A stretch of DNA of 64,000 nucleotides from Bordetella holmesii ATCC 51541 (GCA_000612485.1 CP007494.1:372001-436000), one strand, 5' to 3'; numbered from the stretch's first letter, positions 1 to 11,609 are shown. Notes: generated by a model from the sequence alone, not told the origin. Numbers and translations are program-made.

Positions 1-296
1 TCGGCGGCAGCGGCCGGCGCGATGGCCGAAGGCGAAGGCGCCGGCGGCACAACGGGCGCGGCGACGGGTTCCGGCACGGCGGGCACAGGCGAGGCGGCCG
101 GTTCGGGCTGAACGGGCGGCGCCGCCGGATGCACCGCAGGCGGCGGGACAGGCACAGCAGGCGCTGCGGCGGGTGGAGGGGACGGAACAGCGGGCGGCGA
201 GACGGGCGCGGCCGGCTGGACGACAGGCTCCGGCGGCGGCGCGGGCGAAGCCTGCGCGGCGGGCGGAGGGGTCTTTTTCTTGAAGAAGCTGAACAT
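1..296 (-). CDS. ftsY: FtsY, signal recognition particle receptor, N-terminal part (runs off the left edge)
   Basis: Only the first 98 codons are in the window. The protein starts MFSFFKKK and continues as a long Ala/Pro/Val-rich, low-complexity stretch, which is typical of the poorly conserved acidic/Pro-rich A domain of betaproteobacterial FtsY; the NG GTPase domain would lie beyond the left edge. FtsY docks ribosome-SRP complexes at the inner membrane. It is divergent from rsmD, which is the usual neighbour of ftsY in many proteobacteria and supports the call. No catalytic residues are visible, so the name rests on the N-terminal motif and on context. Confidence 0.75.
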   Translation of the reverse strand, partial: MFSFFKKKTPPPAAQASPAPPPEPVVQPAAPVSPPAVPSPPPAAAPAVPVPPPAVHPAAPPVQPEPAASPVPAVPEPVAAPVVPPAPSPSAIAPAAAA

Positions 297-368
297 GTGC
301 AAAAGTATATTCGGGATCCGCATCACCACGCTGCGACCGGCTACTATTCGCGCCAGGAGGTTCCGTTC

Positions 369-988
369 TTGAAGCAATCTGCTAGCGGCGCACGCGCCAT
401 TCGCATCGTCGGCGGCCAGTTCCGCCGCACCCCGATCACCGTGCCGGATGTCCCGGGCCTGCGGCCCACTCCCGACCGTGTGCGGGAGACCCTGTTCAAC
501 TGGCTCAACCATCTCTGGCACGCCGACTTCCACGATAAGCGCGTGCTGGACCTGTTTGCCGGCAGCGGCGCGCTGGGCCTGGAAGCCGCCTCGCGCGGCG
601 TGGCCCAGGTCCAGATGGTCGAGCGCGATCGCGCCGCGGTGTCCGCGCTGCGGACGCTGCGCGACAAGTTGAAAGCCGAGCAAATCCGCATCCACGCGGG
701 CGACGCGATGGAGGTTCTGTCGCGCATGGATGCCTCGCGTTTCGATCTCGTGTTGCTGGACCCGCCCTTCGGACAGGGGTGGCTGGAGCGGATCTGGCCC
801 TTGCTGCCCGCCGTGCTGGACGACGCCGCCCTCATCTATGTGGAATCCGAGGCTCCCATCGCCGCCCCCCGGATTTTGAGCTTTTACGCAACGGTAAAGC
901 CGGAGCTGTCCATTACGGTTTGCTCCAGTTTGCTGCATTGCGGAAAACGGAGAATAATCCGGGTTCGGAGGATGGTGTTACACCATAA
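369..988 (+). pseudogene. rsmD: RsmD, 16S rRNA (guanine(966)-N(2))-methyltransferase, with a single-base frameshift
   Basis: About 206 residues once the frame is repaired. The start is TTG at 369, chosen because a perfect AGGAGG lies 8 bases upstream (355-360). Motifs seen are the Arg-rich start (RIVGGQFRR), RPTPDRVRETLFNW, the SAM-binding motif DLFAGSGALGLEA and the catalytic LDPPF, all standard for RsmD, which methylates G966 of 16S rRNA. The frame breaks in a run of six C at 865-870. Adding one C joins the front part to the expected RsmD tail (PDFELLRNGKAGAVHYGLL) ending at 988. As written the protein would read into coaD. Either a real mutation or a homopolymer miscall; the latter is favoured by the same pattern elsewhere in the window. 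Confidence 0.85.
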
Positions 989-1011
989 ACAAACAAGGTT
1001 TGGGAGCCTGC

Positions 1012-1524
1012 ATGATCACTGCCGTATACCCCGGCACGTTCGACCCGCTGACGCGCGGTCACGAAGACTTGGTGCGCCGCGCCGCTGCCCTGTTCGACAA
1101 AGTGGTCGTGGGGGTGGCGTTCAGCCGCAATAAAAAGCCCTTCTTCAGCATCGACGAGCGGGTTGAAATCGCCCGCGAAGTGCTGGGCCATTACCCCAAT
1201 GTCGAAGTCCGCAGCTTCGGCGGTCTGCTCAAGGACTTCGTGCGCGAGCAGAATGGCCGTGTCATCGTGCGCGGGCTGCGCGCCGTCTCGGACTTCGAAT
1301 ACGAATTTCAGATGGCCGGCATGAACCGCCACCTGCTGCCCGACGTCGAGACGCTGTTCATGACGCCTTCGGATCAGTACCAATTTATCTCGGGCACCAT
1401 CGTGCGCGAAATCGCGCAACTGGGCGGCGACGTAAGCAAGTTCGTCTTCCCCTCGGTGGAGCGTTGGCTGCAAGCCAAGGCCAAGGAACGCCGCGAGCAA
1501 TCCTGGCCCAACAACGCCGGCTAA
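1012..1524 (+). CDS. coaD: Phosphopantetheine adenylyltransferase CoaD
   Basis: 170 residues, normal length for CoaD, the hexameric cytoplasmic enzyme that joins ATP and 4'-phosphopantetheine to make dephospho-CoA. The nucleotidyltransferase signature [10 protein letters not shown] (the (H/T)xGH motif) is at residues 8-17, and the ISGTIVRE motif near residue 125 corresponds to the ISSTxVR motif of the family. ATG at 1012 is preferred over the in-frame TTG at 1000 because the protein then begins MITAVYPG, the usual CoaD start, with GGGAG just upstream. It follows rsmD by 23 bases, the common rsmD-coaD order, and the ferredoxin gene follows 57 bases later. Confidence 0.95.
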   Translation: MITAVYPGTFDPLTRGHEDLVRRAAALFDKVVVGVAFSRNKKPFFSIDERVEIAREVLGHYPNVEVRSFGGLLKDFVREQNGRVIVRGLRAVSDFEYEFQMAGMNRHLLPDVETLFMTPSDQYQFISGTIVREIAQLGGDVSKFVFPSVERWLQAKAKERREQSWPNNAG

Positions 1525-3039
<1,515 letters not shown>

Positions 3040-3043
<4 letters not shown>

Positions 3044-3423
3044 ACAGGCCAGCGCACCGCTGCCATATCGGGATGCACTTTGAGCAGGCGCGCCGGGATA
3101 CCCAGATAGTTGGACATCCAGGCCGACGCCAGCTCGCCCTCGTCAACGACGTCGACCGTCTGCCCGCCGATCAGGATCTGGTAGCGCACACTGTCATCAT
3201 CTTCGATAACATCCAGCGGAATATCCAGACGCAGCATGCCTGGCGCACGCAGGACCAAGTATCCCAATCTCACATCGACGTTGATCTCGGCCAGCCTAGG
3301 GGCGAGCTCGCGTGACAGCCATTGGCCGGCGTCGTTGCTGACCAGCCAGCGCCGATGGTAGGGCTGCGCCTCGGCCTGAGCAGTCGAGCCGCAATCGGCG
3401 ATGGGTTGATAGGTGACGCTCAT
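3040..3423 (-). CDS. MOSC N-terminal beta-barrel domain protein, probably truncated
   Basis: 127 residues. The sequence resembles the N-terminal beta-barrel domain that precedes MOSC (molybdenum cofactor sulfurase C-terminal) domains in YcbX-like proteins, ending with HPDMAAVRWP and a stop. Family members usually continue for another 130-160 residues carrying the MOSC domain with its conserved Cys; none of that is present in any frame. The start overlaps the stop of the upstream AsmA gene (ATGA), so it is in its original operon position. The stop TAA at 3040-3042 overlaps the last bases of the convergent BenE gene, so the 3' half may have been lost by a deletion between the two genes. Confidence 0.6.
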
Positions 3424-5906
3424 TTGCCAAGAATGCCCTTGAGTGCCTTGCCCACTTCATTTTTGCCGGACTTGCCGCCCAGCGCATCCTTGATCTTGCT
3501 CTCGACACCGCGCTTGAGCAGCGAGCCGGCGATCTCACGCCACTGCACGGTGTAGACGGGCTTGTCGAACGTACCGCTGATGAGCACAGGGACGGGCAAA
3601 TTGCGCAGGTCGGCAAGATCCTTGCCTTCGTTGCTGGTGTTGACCACGCGTGCAATCGCCACGACATTAATGGTGCTATTGACGAAGTCGATCGTCGCGG
3701 GGCTGCCTTGCGTCACGCGCAGATAATCCGTGGCGATATCCAACCGCTTGACCGTGCCGACGCCTTTGGCCAAGGTCATGTCGCCGTCCATGGCGCCAAA
3801 CGTCGTCTGGCGCGAATTGTCCGCGCCGAAGGACATCTCCTGCGATTGGCTGACCACGGCCTTGAGATCACGCAGCGTCTGAGACAGGTTGATACCCTTG
3901 ACCGCGCCATTGCGCAGCCGCGCCTGCACCGTGCCAGCCAGATTGTTGGTCAGGGCATAGGTGTTGGCCCCGGCGGTGCTCAGGTCCAGCGCGAGGCTGC
4001 CCGTGCCGGACAGGACGTCCTGTTTGGCCACATCCACCAGCAGCGGCTCAATGGCGATGCCGGTAAGGTTGAGCTTGGCCGCCATCTGGTTGCCTTCGGC
4101 GGCATTGACCGACAGGCTACCCACCAATTTGCCGTTGTACAGATCCGCCGCCAGCGAGGAGATATCCAGCTTGCCTTTCTCGAGCTTGACGTTGGCGCCT
4201 ACCTGAGCGGCCTTGAGGCCGCGCATGACCAACTGGCCGACCTTGATCGATCCGTTGGCAGTCGGCCCGACCAGGCCGGACAGATTGAGGCTGTCATCCG
4301 CCGGCTTGGCCGCCACGGCAGGTTTGGCGGCAGGCTTGGATTCATCCTGTTTGCCATCGTTGGGCGTCTTGGCCGGCGCGGCCCCCACGGGAGGGACGAG
4401 CTTGTCCAGATCCAGCGTGTCGACGGCCAGTGCAAACTTCAGTTGCGGCTGCGTCGACAACTGGGTGACATCGGCGGTGAGGTCGAACTTGCCGCCTTCG
4501 AGTACGGCGTTGATCTTGGCACTGGCCAGATCCTTGAGCAGATCCGCCGATACGCTGCCGATCAGCGGAATCTGCAGGCTGCCTTTGGGCAGTGCCGGAT
4601 CGGTGATGTTGACGTCGCCCTTGAGCGCAGCCAGGCCGATGACCCGCGGCAACAATTGCAGGGACACCGGCGAGGCCAAGGTGGTCTTGACCACGCGCTC
4701 GCCCTGCTTGAAGCTGCCGTTGACTTTGGCCTCTTTGATATCGAGCTCGGAGGCATTGCCGCTGATTCCGGTCAAACCAAAGCTGGCATCGACCGTCTGG
4801 GTGCGCACGCGGCCAGTCAGCGCGTCGCCTCCGGCTGAGGTCGGCGAGACATGCAGGCTGGGGGTGTCGAGCGCGAACTCGAACGGGCCGTCGGCTGCCG
4901 CGCCCTTGGCCCGCATGGCGAGCTTTTCAACCTGCAATTGCGTTTTGTGCGGGTCCAGCGAAAGCTTGGGGACAGCGAGACTGGCCTCGACACCGGTCAA
5001 TTTGGTGGAGGCATGGGCGACATCACCCTGGAACAGCAGTTCCAGGCCGGCCACATCCAATGACGAGGTCGCACCATTGAAAGCCAGGTTGCCACGCATG
5101 ACCAGGCTTTTGGCCTGCGCACTCGGAATTTTGCCATCCATGCGCAAATCCAGCCGTTGGGCGGAATAGCGCTTGGCGGCCGGGTCCAGGCGCAACAAAG
5201 CCTGGCCGGTAAGGTTGGCATCGAAACGCGGATCTCCGCCTTCGACGCGCGCAGTGAGGCTGACGTCGAAAGGCTGATTGAACGTCACCCGCCCGGTGTT
5301 GGCGTTGAGCTGCGTGACGGACACCGCCATACCGCTCATGGCGTCGAGCATCTGCAACTCGCCATCCTTGAGGCCCAGACCGGCGATGTCGATCTGCATG
5401 CTGCGCGGCGCCTTGACGGTGCCGCTGGTCAGGGCTTGGGTCGCGCCGGCGATGACCCCGGCCGTCGCCTCGGCGGCGTTGGCCGGCACGACCGTGCTTT
5501 GCACCGAGTCGCCAACCAGGTTCTCGAAATTGAAGTGGCCTTCCTTGTCGCGCATGATGCGCGCCTTGAAGCCGTTGATGGTGACGTGATCCACCACCAG
5601 ATTGTCCGACAGCAACGGCCACACGGCCACGGCCAGACGCATGCTGTCTATCGACGCAAAGGTCTCGGGGCTGTTGGTTTCGGACAGGGACACCCCTTGC
5701 ACCGACAGGCCGATGCGCGGGAAGAGCGACAGCTCGATCTCGCCGTCGATCGTCAGGGTGCGCTGATAGCGCTCCTGGACCAACTCCTCAAGCTTGTACT
5801 TGTAGGCATTGGGATCGAAGGTCAGCAGGAAGATGGCCGCACCAACGACCGCCACCAGGACCACCACCACCAAGCCTATCAAAATGCGCTTGAACCACGT
5901 CTTCAT
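3420..5906 (-). CDS. AsmA-family protein
   Basis: 828 residues from ATG 5906. That start places one hydrophobic segment (IGLVVVVLVAVVGAAIFLL) right after MKTWFKRIL; the open frame extends 39 codons further but without signal-like sequence. The N-terminal part (FDPNAYKYKLEELVQERY followed by TLTIDGEIELSLFP) and the C-terminal repeats (TGSLALDLSTAG, LRNGAVKGINL) are typical of AsmA proteins, which span the periplasm and are linked to lipid transport and outer-membrane biogenesis. The centre holds an Ala/Lys/Pro-rich linker near 4290-4390. It is translationally coupled (ATGA) to the MOSC gene downstream. Confidence 0.88.
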   Translation of the reverse strand: MKTWFKRILIGLVVVVLVAVVGAAIFLLTFDPNAYKYKLEELVQERYQRTLTIDGEIELSLFPRIGLSVQGVSLSETNSPETFASIDSMRLAVAVWPLLSDNLVVDHVTINGFKARIMRDKEGHFNFENLVGDSVQSTVVPANAAEATAGVIAGATQALTSGTVKAPRSMQIDIAGLGLKDGELQMLDAMSGMAVSVTQLNANTGRVTFNQPFDVSLTARVEGGDPRFDANLTGQALLRLDPAAKRYSAQRLDLRMDGKIPSAQAKSLVMRGNLAFNGATSSLDVAGLELLFQGDVAHASTKLTGVEASLAVPKLSLDPHKTQLQVEKLAMRAKGAAADGPFEFALDTPSLHVSPTSAGGDALTGRVRTQTVDASFGLTGISGNASELDIKEAKVNGSFKQGERVVKTTLASPVSLQLLPRVIGLAALKGDVNITDPALPKGSLQIPLIGSVSADLLKDLASAKINAVLEGGKFDLTADVTQLSTQPQLKFALAVDTLDLDKLVPPVGAAPAKTPNDGKQDESKPAAKPAVAAKPADDSLNLSGLVGPTANGSIKVGQLVMRGLKAAQVGANVKLEKGKLDISSLAADLYNGKLVGSLSVNAAEGNQMAAKLNLTGIAIEPLLVDVAKQDVLSGTGSLALDLSTAGANTYALTNNLAGTVQARLRNGAVKGINLSQTLRDLKAVVSQSQEMSFGADNSRQTTFGAMDGDMTLAKGVGTVKRLDIATDYLRVTQGSPATIDFVNSTINVVAIARVVNTSNEGKDLADLRNLPVPVLISGTFDKPVYTVQWREIAGSLLKRGVESKIKDALGGKSGKNEVGKALKGILGK

Positions 5907-6351
5907 TGCCGCCCCGTCGATAACTCGACTTGGAATATTCCCAAAAGAGCCGGCCCTGTGGACCGGCACGTTTGCCGTAGCTACCTCCGCCAACCCGGGC
6001 TGCCTGTTAGGGAGGCAAGCCACATCGGCCTGGTCGAAGCGACAGGGCGCAGGTCTGGGAAAAAGGGAGCGTCAACGGCTAGATCCGCGCGCTGCCGCGC
6101 CGAATGTCGCTATCGTAACAAATCAGGGGCGTCTAAAAGAGAATGCCGTGCATTCGACAAGACAAACCCCCCTGCTTTGCGCAAGCATAAGGGAAAATCC
6201 CAGGTTCCACCGGCGCCCTCCCCCGGAATCGCGCGCTCGCCTGGTGCTGCCCTGGAGACGGCGCGAGGTTTTGTTGCGCAATGCCGAGTTTTGCAACGTG
6301 AACCCGTCGTGCGCGCGCGGCCACGCAAGTCGTCTAGAATCCCCAACCATC
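5907..6351. other. Intergenic region between divergent asmA-type and DUF2946 genes
   Basis: 445 bases without a convincing gene. It must hold the promoters of both divergent units. A short inverted repeat (GCCGG...CCGGC) occurs near 5951-5969. I found no good Fur-box-like AT-rich dyad in front of the metal-uptake operon and no RNA gene. Confidence 0.5.
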
Positions 6352-6750
6352 ATGTCTGCCCCGATCCGCCTTCTGCCGCGATACCGCGCCGCCGTTTTCT
6401 GGCTGGCGCTGGTTCTGTTCGCGCTCAAGGCACTGGTGCCGCAGGGGTTCATGCCCGGCTCGCCCCATGGTGGCACGCTGATCCAACTGTGTTCGGCCGC
6501 GGGTCCCATATGGGTGCAAGGCCCCTCCAAGGCCGACCATGCTCCCGATGAGCGCCATGCCGCCCAGGCGGCTGCCTGCTCCATCGGAGCGGCGGTCGCG
6601 GCAGCCGCGTTGCTTGGCGCGGCGCCCGGCCCGGTGCCGGTGGCCGAACGGATCTTTCCTGTGGCGGCCCGCGCACCGCCCGTGCGGCGCGCCTATCCCA
6701 TCCTGAGCGCGCCACTTGGCGCGCGAGCCCCACCCTTGTCTCTCGCCTGA
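6352..6750 (+). CDS. DUF2946-family small membrane protein
   Basis: 132 residues. ATG 6352 gives a basic N-terminus (MSAPIRLLPRYR) followed by one membrane segment (AAVFWLALVLFALKALVP) and a PQGFMPG turn, as seen in DUF2946 proteins. These are found in front of TonB-dependent receptors and PepSY proteins in proteobacteria and often have scattered Cys and His; two Cys and several His are present here (LCSAAG, HAPDERHAAQ, ACSIG). The second half is Ala/Pro-rich. It is the first gene of a three-gene metal-uptake operon, 76 bases before the receptor. Its molecular function is unknown. Confidence 0.7.
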   Translation: MSAPIRLLPRYRAAVFWLALVLFALKALVPQGFMPGSPHGGTLIQLCSAAGPIWVQGPSKADHAPDERHAAQAAACSIGAAVAAAALLGAAPGPVPVAERIFPVAARAPPVRRAYPILSAPLGARAPPLSLA

Positions 6751-6826
6751 TCGACGCCGGCCTGCCGCCGGCGCGCGTCCTGCCGTGCGCACCGCACGGC
6801 CGTCACCGATCCGAACGAGAAACATC

Positions 6827-8932
6827 ATGCCTATCCCATCTGCCAGGATGCTCCTGGCGGCGATGTGCTGCACGCCAGGCGTGCCCTGGGCGGCGTCCGT
6901 CGCGACTCTGCCCCGCATCGTCGTCCATAGCGATGCGCCAGACAGTCCGCTACTCGAATCCACCGTCACCGGCACGCTGTTGGAATTAACGCCCCTGCAA
7001 ACGCCGGCCAGCATCGACATCATTGACAGCGTCCAGTTACGCGAGCGGGCCGCTCCCACCGCCATCGACGCCATCACGCAAGCCACAGGTATCAGCGCCA
7101 TGCGTCACCCGGGCAACGGCGCCTCGTCGCTGTCGTCGCGCGGTTTCAGCGACAGCAACTCGGTGGCTCTGCTTTACGACGGCGTGCGCCAGTTCGGCGG
7201 CGTCGGCCAGACCTTTGTCTACGACCCCTGGGCAGTCGAGCGCATCGAGGTCCTGCGCGGCCCCGCCTCCGTGCTGTATGGAGAGGGCGCCATCGGCGGG
7301 GTCGTCAACGTCATCCCGCGCAAACCGGCGCCCGGCCCCATCGAAAACGAAATCCAGCTCACGGCCGGCACGCATGACACACAGCGGCCGGGTTTTGGCA
7401 GCGGCGGCTCCTTGGATGACCGCTGGTCGTATCGCTTGGATATCAGCGGCAATCATACCGACGCCGGCCTGAGCCTGGGCGACAGCCGCAATGCCGCCGC
7501 AACGGGCGCGCTGCGCCTGGACGTCTCGCCCGAGCTCAGGCTTACCCTGACTCAGGCGTTTTCCTGGCAGGAGCCCACGCGGTACTTCGGCACGCCCCTG
7601 GTCGATGGCGAGCTGGACGATGGCCTTCGACGTCAGAACTACAACGTGACCGACAGCAAAATCATCTATCGGGATCATCGCAGCGAACTCCGGGCAGACT
7701 GGCAACCCAACACCACCACGCAGGTCCGCGCCCGCATTTTCTACATCGGCAGCGACCGCGATTATCGCAACGCCGAGAACTACCGTTGGCTGCCGTCGGG
7801 CCTGATCGAGCGCAGCGCGTACACGGACATCCAGCATGACCAGTCGCAGGCAGGCGCCATGGCCGATGCCAGCTTCACAGGGCAGTTGCTGGGCTTGGAC
7901 AACCGGGTCGCTGTTGGACTGGAGACAAACCGCGCCACACTCAGGCACACGAACAATTCGCCCTACGGCGGCAGTTCCGTCGTCGACCCTTACGATGTGA
8001 CACACGGGCAGTTCATCAATCTGGCGGGCACCACGCCACGCTATCGCAATACGGCCGAGCAATACGCGCTGTTTGCCGAAGACCGGCTGCAACTCACGCC
8101 CCAATGGTCGCTATTGGCAGGAATACGCTACGACCATATCGACCTCAAGCGCCGCGATCTGATTGCCGACCGCACCGCCTACCGCACGCAGTTCGACAAT
8201 GTGGGTTGGCGGCTGGGTTCGGTGTACGCCTTCACGAGCCAACTCTCGGTCTATGCCCAGTACTCCGAAGCGGCCGATCCGGTCGGCAGCCTGCTGCTGC
8301 TGTCGCCCGCCAACAAGGGTTTCGACCTGTCGACCGGCCGCCAGGTAGAGGTCGGCGTCAAGCAGGTCTTCTGGGACGAGCGCGGGCAATGGACGCTGGC
8401 GGCCTACCAGTTGCGCAAGGATCACTTGCTCAGCCGCGATCCTGCCAACCCTGGGCTCAGTGTGCAGGTCGGCAAGCAGTCCAGCCGAGGTCTCGAGGCC
8501 ACGCTGGGCCTGCAACTGAGCGCGGATCTGCGGCTCGATCTGAACGCGGCTGTTCTACGCGCGCGTTACGACGACTTCAACGAGGCTCAGGCGGGACAGA
8601 CCGTGTCCCGCGCCGGCAACGTCCCGACCGACGTGCCCGAGAGAGTCGCCAACGCCTGGCTCAGTTGGCGCGTCGCCCCGCAATGGACGGCTGCGGCAGG
8701 TCTGCGCTACGTGGGCCGCCGCTATGCCGACGCGGCCAATACGCTCGAGATGGCCGGCTACACCACCACCGATCTGGCCATCATCTGGCAGGCGCGCCGC
8801 GACCTGACCCTGGCCCTGCGTGGCTACAACGTATTCGACCGCCACTACGCGGAAACTGCCTACTACAACCAGACCCAATGGCTGATAGGTGAAGGAAGGC
8901 GCGTGGAACTGAGCGCCAACTATCGCTTCTGA
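6827..8932 (+). CDS. TonB-dependent outer-membrane receptor (siderophore/metal type)
   Basis: 701 residues from ATG 6827, which gives a signal peptide-like start ending near AWAASVA. A plug domain follows (TPLQTPASIDIIDSVQLRERA, the NPxS-like region GNGASSLSSRGFSD, then RIEVLRGPASVLYGEGAIGGVVN), then a 22-strand barrel ending in the terminal aromatic residue (LSANYRF). No N-terminal signalling (STN) domain is present, so it is a plain transporter. It sits between the DUF2946 and PepSY genes, an arrangement associated with ferric-siderophore or copper uptake; the substrate cannot be read from the sequence. The frame is intact. Confidence 0.92.
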   Translation: MPIPSARMLLAAMCCTPGVPWAASVATLPRIVVHSDAPDSPLLESTVTGTLLELTPLQTPASIDIIDSVQLRERAAPTAIDAITQATGISAMRHPGNGASSLSSRGFSDSNSVALLYDGVRQFGGVGQTFVYDPWAVERIEVLRGPASVLYGEGAIGGVVNVIPRKPAPGPIENEIQLTAGTHDTQRPGFGSGGSLDDRWSYRLDISGNHTDAGLSLGDSRNAAATGALRLDVSPELRLTLTQAFSWQEPTRYFGTPLVDGELDDGLRRQNYNVTDSKIIYRDHRSELRADWQPNTTTQVRARIFYIGSDRDYRNAENYRWLPSGLIERSAYTDIQHDQSQAGAMADASFTGQLLGLDNRVAVGLETNRATLRHTNNSPYGGSSVVDPYDVTHGQFINLAGTTPRYRNTAEQYALFAEDRLQLTPQWSLLAGIRYDHIDLKRRDLIADRTAYRTQFDNVGWRLGSVYAFTSQLSVYAQYSEAADPVGSLLLLSPANKGFDLSTGRQVEVGVKQVFWDERGQWTLAAYQLRKDHLLSRDPANPGLSVQVGKQSSRGLEATLGLQLSADLRLDLNAAVLRARYDDFNEAQAGQTVSRAGNVPTDVPERVANAWLSWRVAPQWTAAAGLRYVGRRYADAANTLEMAGYTTTDLAIIWQARRDLTLALRGYNVFDRHYAETAYYNQTQWLIGEGRRVELSANYRF

Positions 8933-10295
8933 GGAGACCTCATGTCCTTGACCCCCCAAAAAACGCTGCCGATCGGGCGCCGGCAGGCGACCTCTATCGT
9001 GCGGTCTGGCGCTGGCATTTTTACGCCGGCATGCTGGTGTTGCCCTTCATGATCCTGCTGGCCGTCACCGGCGCGCTGTACTTGTTCCACAACGAGATCG
9101 AGGACGCCTGGTATCACGATCTGCGGCACGTCCCGCAGGCTGGCGGCACGCCCCACACGGCGGCCCAGATTGCCGCTACCGCGCTCGCCGCGCAGCCAGG
9201 CAGCACCCTGCTCAAATACCTGCCGCCGTCCGGCCCGCACGCTTCCGCGCAAGCCGTGGTACGCACCGCAGGCGGCACGCGACTGGCCGTGTACGTCGAC
9301 CCCTACACCCAGCACGTTTTGGGTAGCCTGCCCGAACGCGACACGTTGATGTGGACCATCCGGCGGCTGCATAGCCTGGATTACTTCGGCCCGGTGGCCA
9401 ACGCGCTCATCGAGGTCGCCGCGGGATGGTCGTTGCTGCTGGTGGCCAGCGGCATTTATCTTTGGTGGCCCAGAGGCCGCCGCCAGGGGGTGGTAACCGT
9501 GCGGGGGGCTCCCAGGCAGCGGGTGTTCTGGCGCGACCTGCACGCTGTCACGGGAGTGTTTACGGCGTTTTTCATTGCCTTTCTGGCCCTGACCGGCATG
9601 CCCTGGTCGCAGGTATGGGGAGGGAAGATCAACCAATGGGCCAATGGCAGCAATTTTGGCTATCCGGCAGGCGTACGCGTACAGATCCCGATGTCCGACC
9701 TCAGGCTGGCCGATCAGGGCAAAACCCCCTGGTCGCTGGAGCAGGCCCGCGTGCCGCAATCGCCGCCGGCAGCCGCAAGCGGGCATGAAGGCCACGCGGG
9801 CCACGGCGAACACGCCGGCCACGGTGCGCCGCTTCATGCCGAGCACGCCGGCACCTCGGCACGCCCGCCCATCGGGCTGGATCACGCCGTCGAGGCCGTC
9901 GAGGCGCTGAATATGGCGCCCGGCTATGCCATCAATCTGCCCGTTGGCCCGCAAGGGGTGTACACCGCCTCGCGGTCTATCCCAACGACCTGCAAAAGCA
10001 GCGTGTGGTGCACCTGGATCAATACACCGGCAAGCCGCTACTGGACATGAGTTACGGCGATTACGGGCCGATGGGCAAGACGCTGGAATGGGGCATCAAC
10101 GTCCACATGGGCCAGGAGTTCGGCCTGACCAATCAGATCGTCCTGAGCCTGGCCTGCCTGGGCATCGTGCTGCTGTCGGTGTCCGGGGCCATCATGTGGT
10201 GGAAGCGGCGCCCGGCAGGGGGCTGGGCATTCCGCCCGCCCCGAAGCAGGCACGCGCCATGCGTGGCGTCATGCTCATCATGGTGGCTGGCGGTC

Positions 10296-10303
10296 TGATT
10301 TTT
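10296..10303 (+). repeat. Left 8-bp target-site duplication of IS1001 (TGATTTTT)
   Basis: TGATTTTT here is repeated exactly at 11610-11617. The two copies flank the IS1001 element precisely, and joining them restores the PepSY reading frame. An 8-bp duplication is usual for the ISL3 family. Confidence 0.95.
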
Positions 10304-11609
10304 GGTTCATCGCGGAATAGCGTGGAGCCGTGCTTGATTGCCGTTACGCTTGATCCTTGATTTTTCAAGGATCAAGGCCGGGATCATGCTGGACCGCAAG
10401 ACGATCGAGAGGTTGGGTGGGTGGGAAGGTTATCGGGTGGAGCGGGTCGTGTGGCCTGAAGGTGAGAGCCGGACGGTCACGATTTACCTGAAGCCTTCAG
10501 CGCGAACGATGCACTGCGAGCACTGCGGCAACCGATGTCGGCAGGTGCATGAGACGACCACGCGCCGGGTGCGGGATCTGCCGCTAATGGCGCTGCGAGT
10601 GACGCTGGTAGTGCCGCGTCGGCGGGTCTGGTGCGAGCAGTGCGGTGGACCGCATCTGGAGAGGCTGAGCTGGCTGGGCCGTTACCAGCGAGTGACCGAC
10701 CGGCTGGCCGAGGCGGTCAGCCAGTTGCTTGAGTCCAGCAACATTCTGGCCGTGGCGCGCTTCTTCCAACTGGGTTGGCACACGGTCAAGGCGCTGGACA
10801 AGGCCCTGCTGCGACGGGCGATCCAAGAGCCGGACTGGAGCCAGATCCACTACCTAGCGATGGACGAGTTCGCTCTACACAAGGGCCATCGTTATGCCAC
10901 GGTCGTTGTCGATCCGATCCGCCGTCAGGTGCTATGGATCGGTGATGGCCGCTCGCGCGAGACGGCCAGAGCCTTCTTCGAACAACTGCCAACTGGGGTT
11001 GCCCAGCAGATCCGGGCCGTAGCGATCGACATGACGACGGCCTATGAGCTGGAGATCCAGGCCAACTGCCCCAACGCCGAGATCGTCTACGACCTGTTCC
11101 ACGTCGTGGCCAAGTACGGCCGTGAAGTGATAGACCGGGTGCGTGTAGACCAAGCGAACCAGTTGCGGCACGACAAGCCGGCCCGCCGGGTGATTAAGTC
11201 CAGTCGCTGGCTACTGCTGCGCAATCGCAAAAACCTCGATCCGTGCCAATCGGTAAAGTTGGACGAGTTGCTCCAGGCCAACCAGCCCTTGCTCACCGCT
11301 TATCTGATGCGCGATGAGCTCAAACAGCTGTGGTTCTACCAACACCCCGGCTACGCCCGCCAGGCATGGGATCACTGGCTGCAACAGGCTCAGGGCAGCG
11401 GCATCGCCGCCTTGGCTCACTTCGCGTTCAAGCTAAAAGCCTATCTGCACGGGATTCTGTCTCGCTGTCGCCACCGGCTCAACACCAGCATCGTCGAGGG
11501 CATCAACAACACCATCAAAGTCATCAAGCGCCGCGCCTACGGCTACCGCGATCAGGAGTACTTCTTCCTCAAGATCCGGTCTGCATTCCCCGGTATTCCT
11601 CGATGAACC
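10304..11609 (+). mobile_element. Insertion sequence IS1001 (ISL3 family), complete, 1306 bp
   Basis: 1306 bp, the length I know for IS1001 of Bordetella. Terminal inverted repeats begin GGTTCATCG at the left end, match the reverse complement of the right end (CGATGAACC), and extend to about 19 bases with two mismatches. The element is flanked by an 8-bp duplication and carries one transposase gene. B. holmesii carries an IS1001-like form (hIS1001); I cannot separate variants without an alignment. It disrupts the PepSY gene. Confidence 0.93.
10386..11606 (+). CDS. IS1001 transposase (ISL3 family)
   Basis: 406 residues from ATG 10386, the known size of the IS1001 transposase. The N-terminal zinc-finger-like region has C-x2-C, C-x-C and paired Cys (CEHCGNRC, CEQCGGPH), followed by a helix-turn-helix region and the DDE domain: Asp in AMDEFALHKGHRYATVV, Asp in VAIDMTTAYE and Glu in VEGINNTIKVIKRRAYGY. 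The frame is intact, so the element may be active. The gene ends three bases before the right end of the IS. Confidence 0.95.
   Translation: MLDRKTIERLGGWEGYRVERVVWPEGESRTVTIYLKPSARTMHCEHCGNRCRQVHETTTRRVRDLPLMALRVTLVVPRRRVWCEQCGGPHLERLSWLGRYQRVTDRLAEAVSQLLESSNILAVARFFQLGWHTVKALDKALLRRAIQEPDWSQIHYLAMDEFALHKGHRYATVVVDPIRRQVLWIGDGRSRETARAFFEQLPTGVAQQIRAVAIDMTTAYELEIQANCPNAEIVYDLFHVVAKYGREVIDRVRVDQANQLRHDKPARRVIKSSRWLLLRNRKNLDPCQSVKLDELLQANQPLLTAYLMRDELKQLWFYQHPGYARQAWDHWLQQAQGSGIAALAHFAFKLKAYLHGILSRCRHRLNTSIVEGINNTIKVIKRRAYGYRDQEYFFLKIRSAFPGIPR

Noticed and set aside
5157-6551. A 464-codon plus-strand frame opposite the AsmA gene
   Set aside because: Antisense shadow of the AsmA gene continuing into the upstream gap; composition is not protein-like and no start site is convincing.
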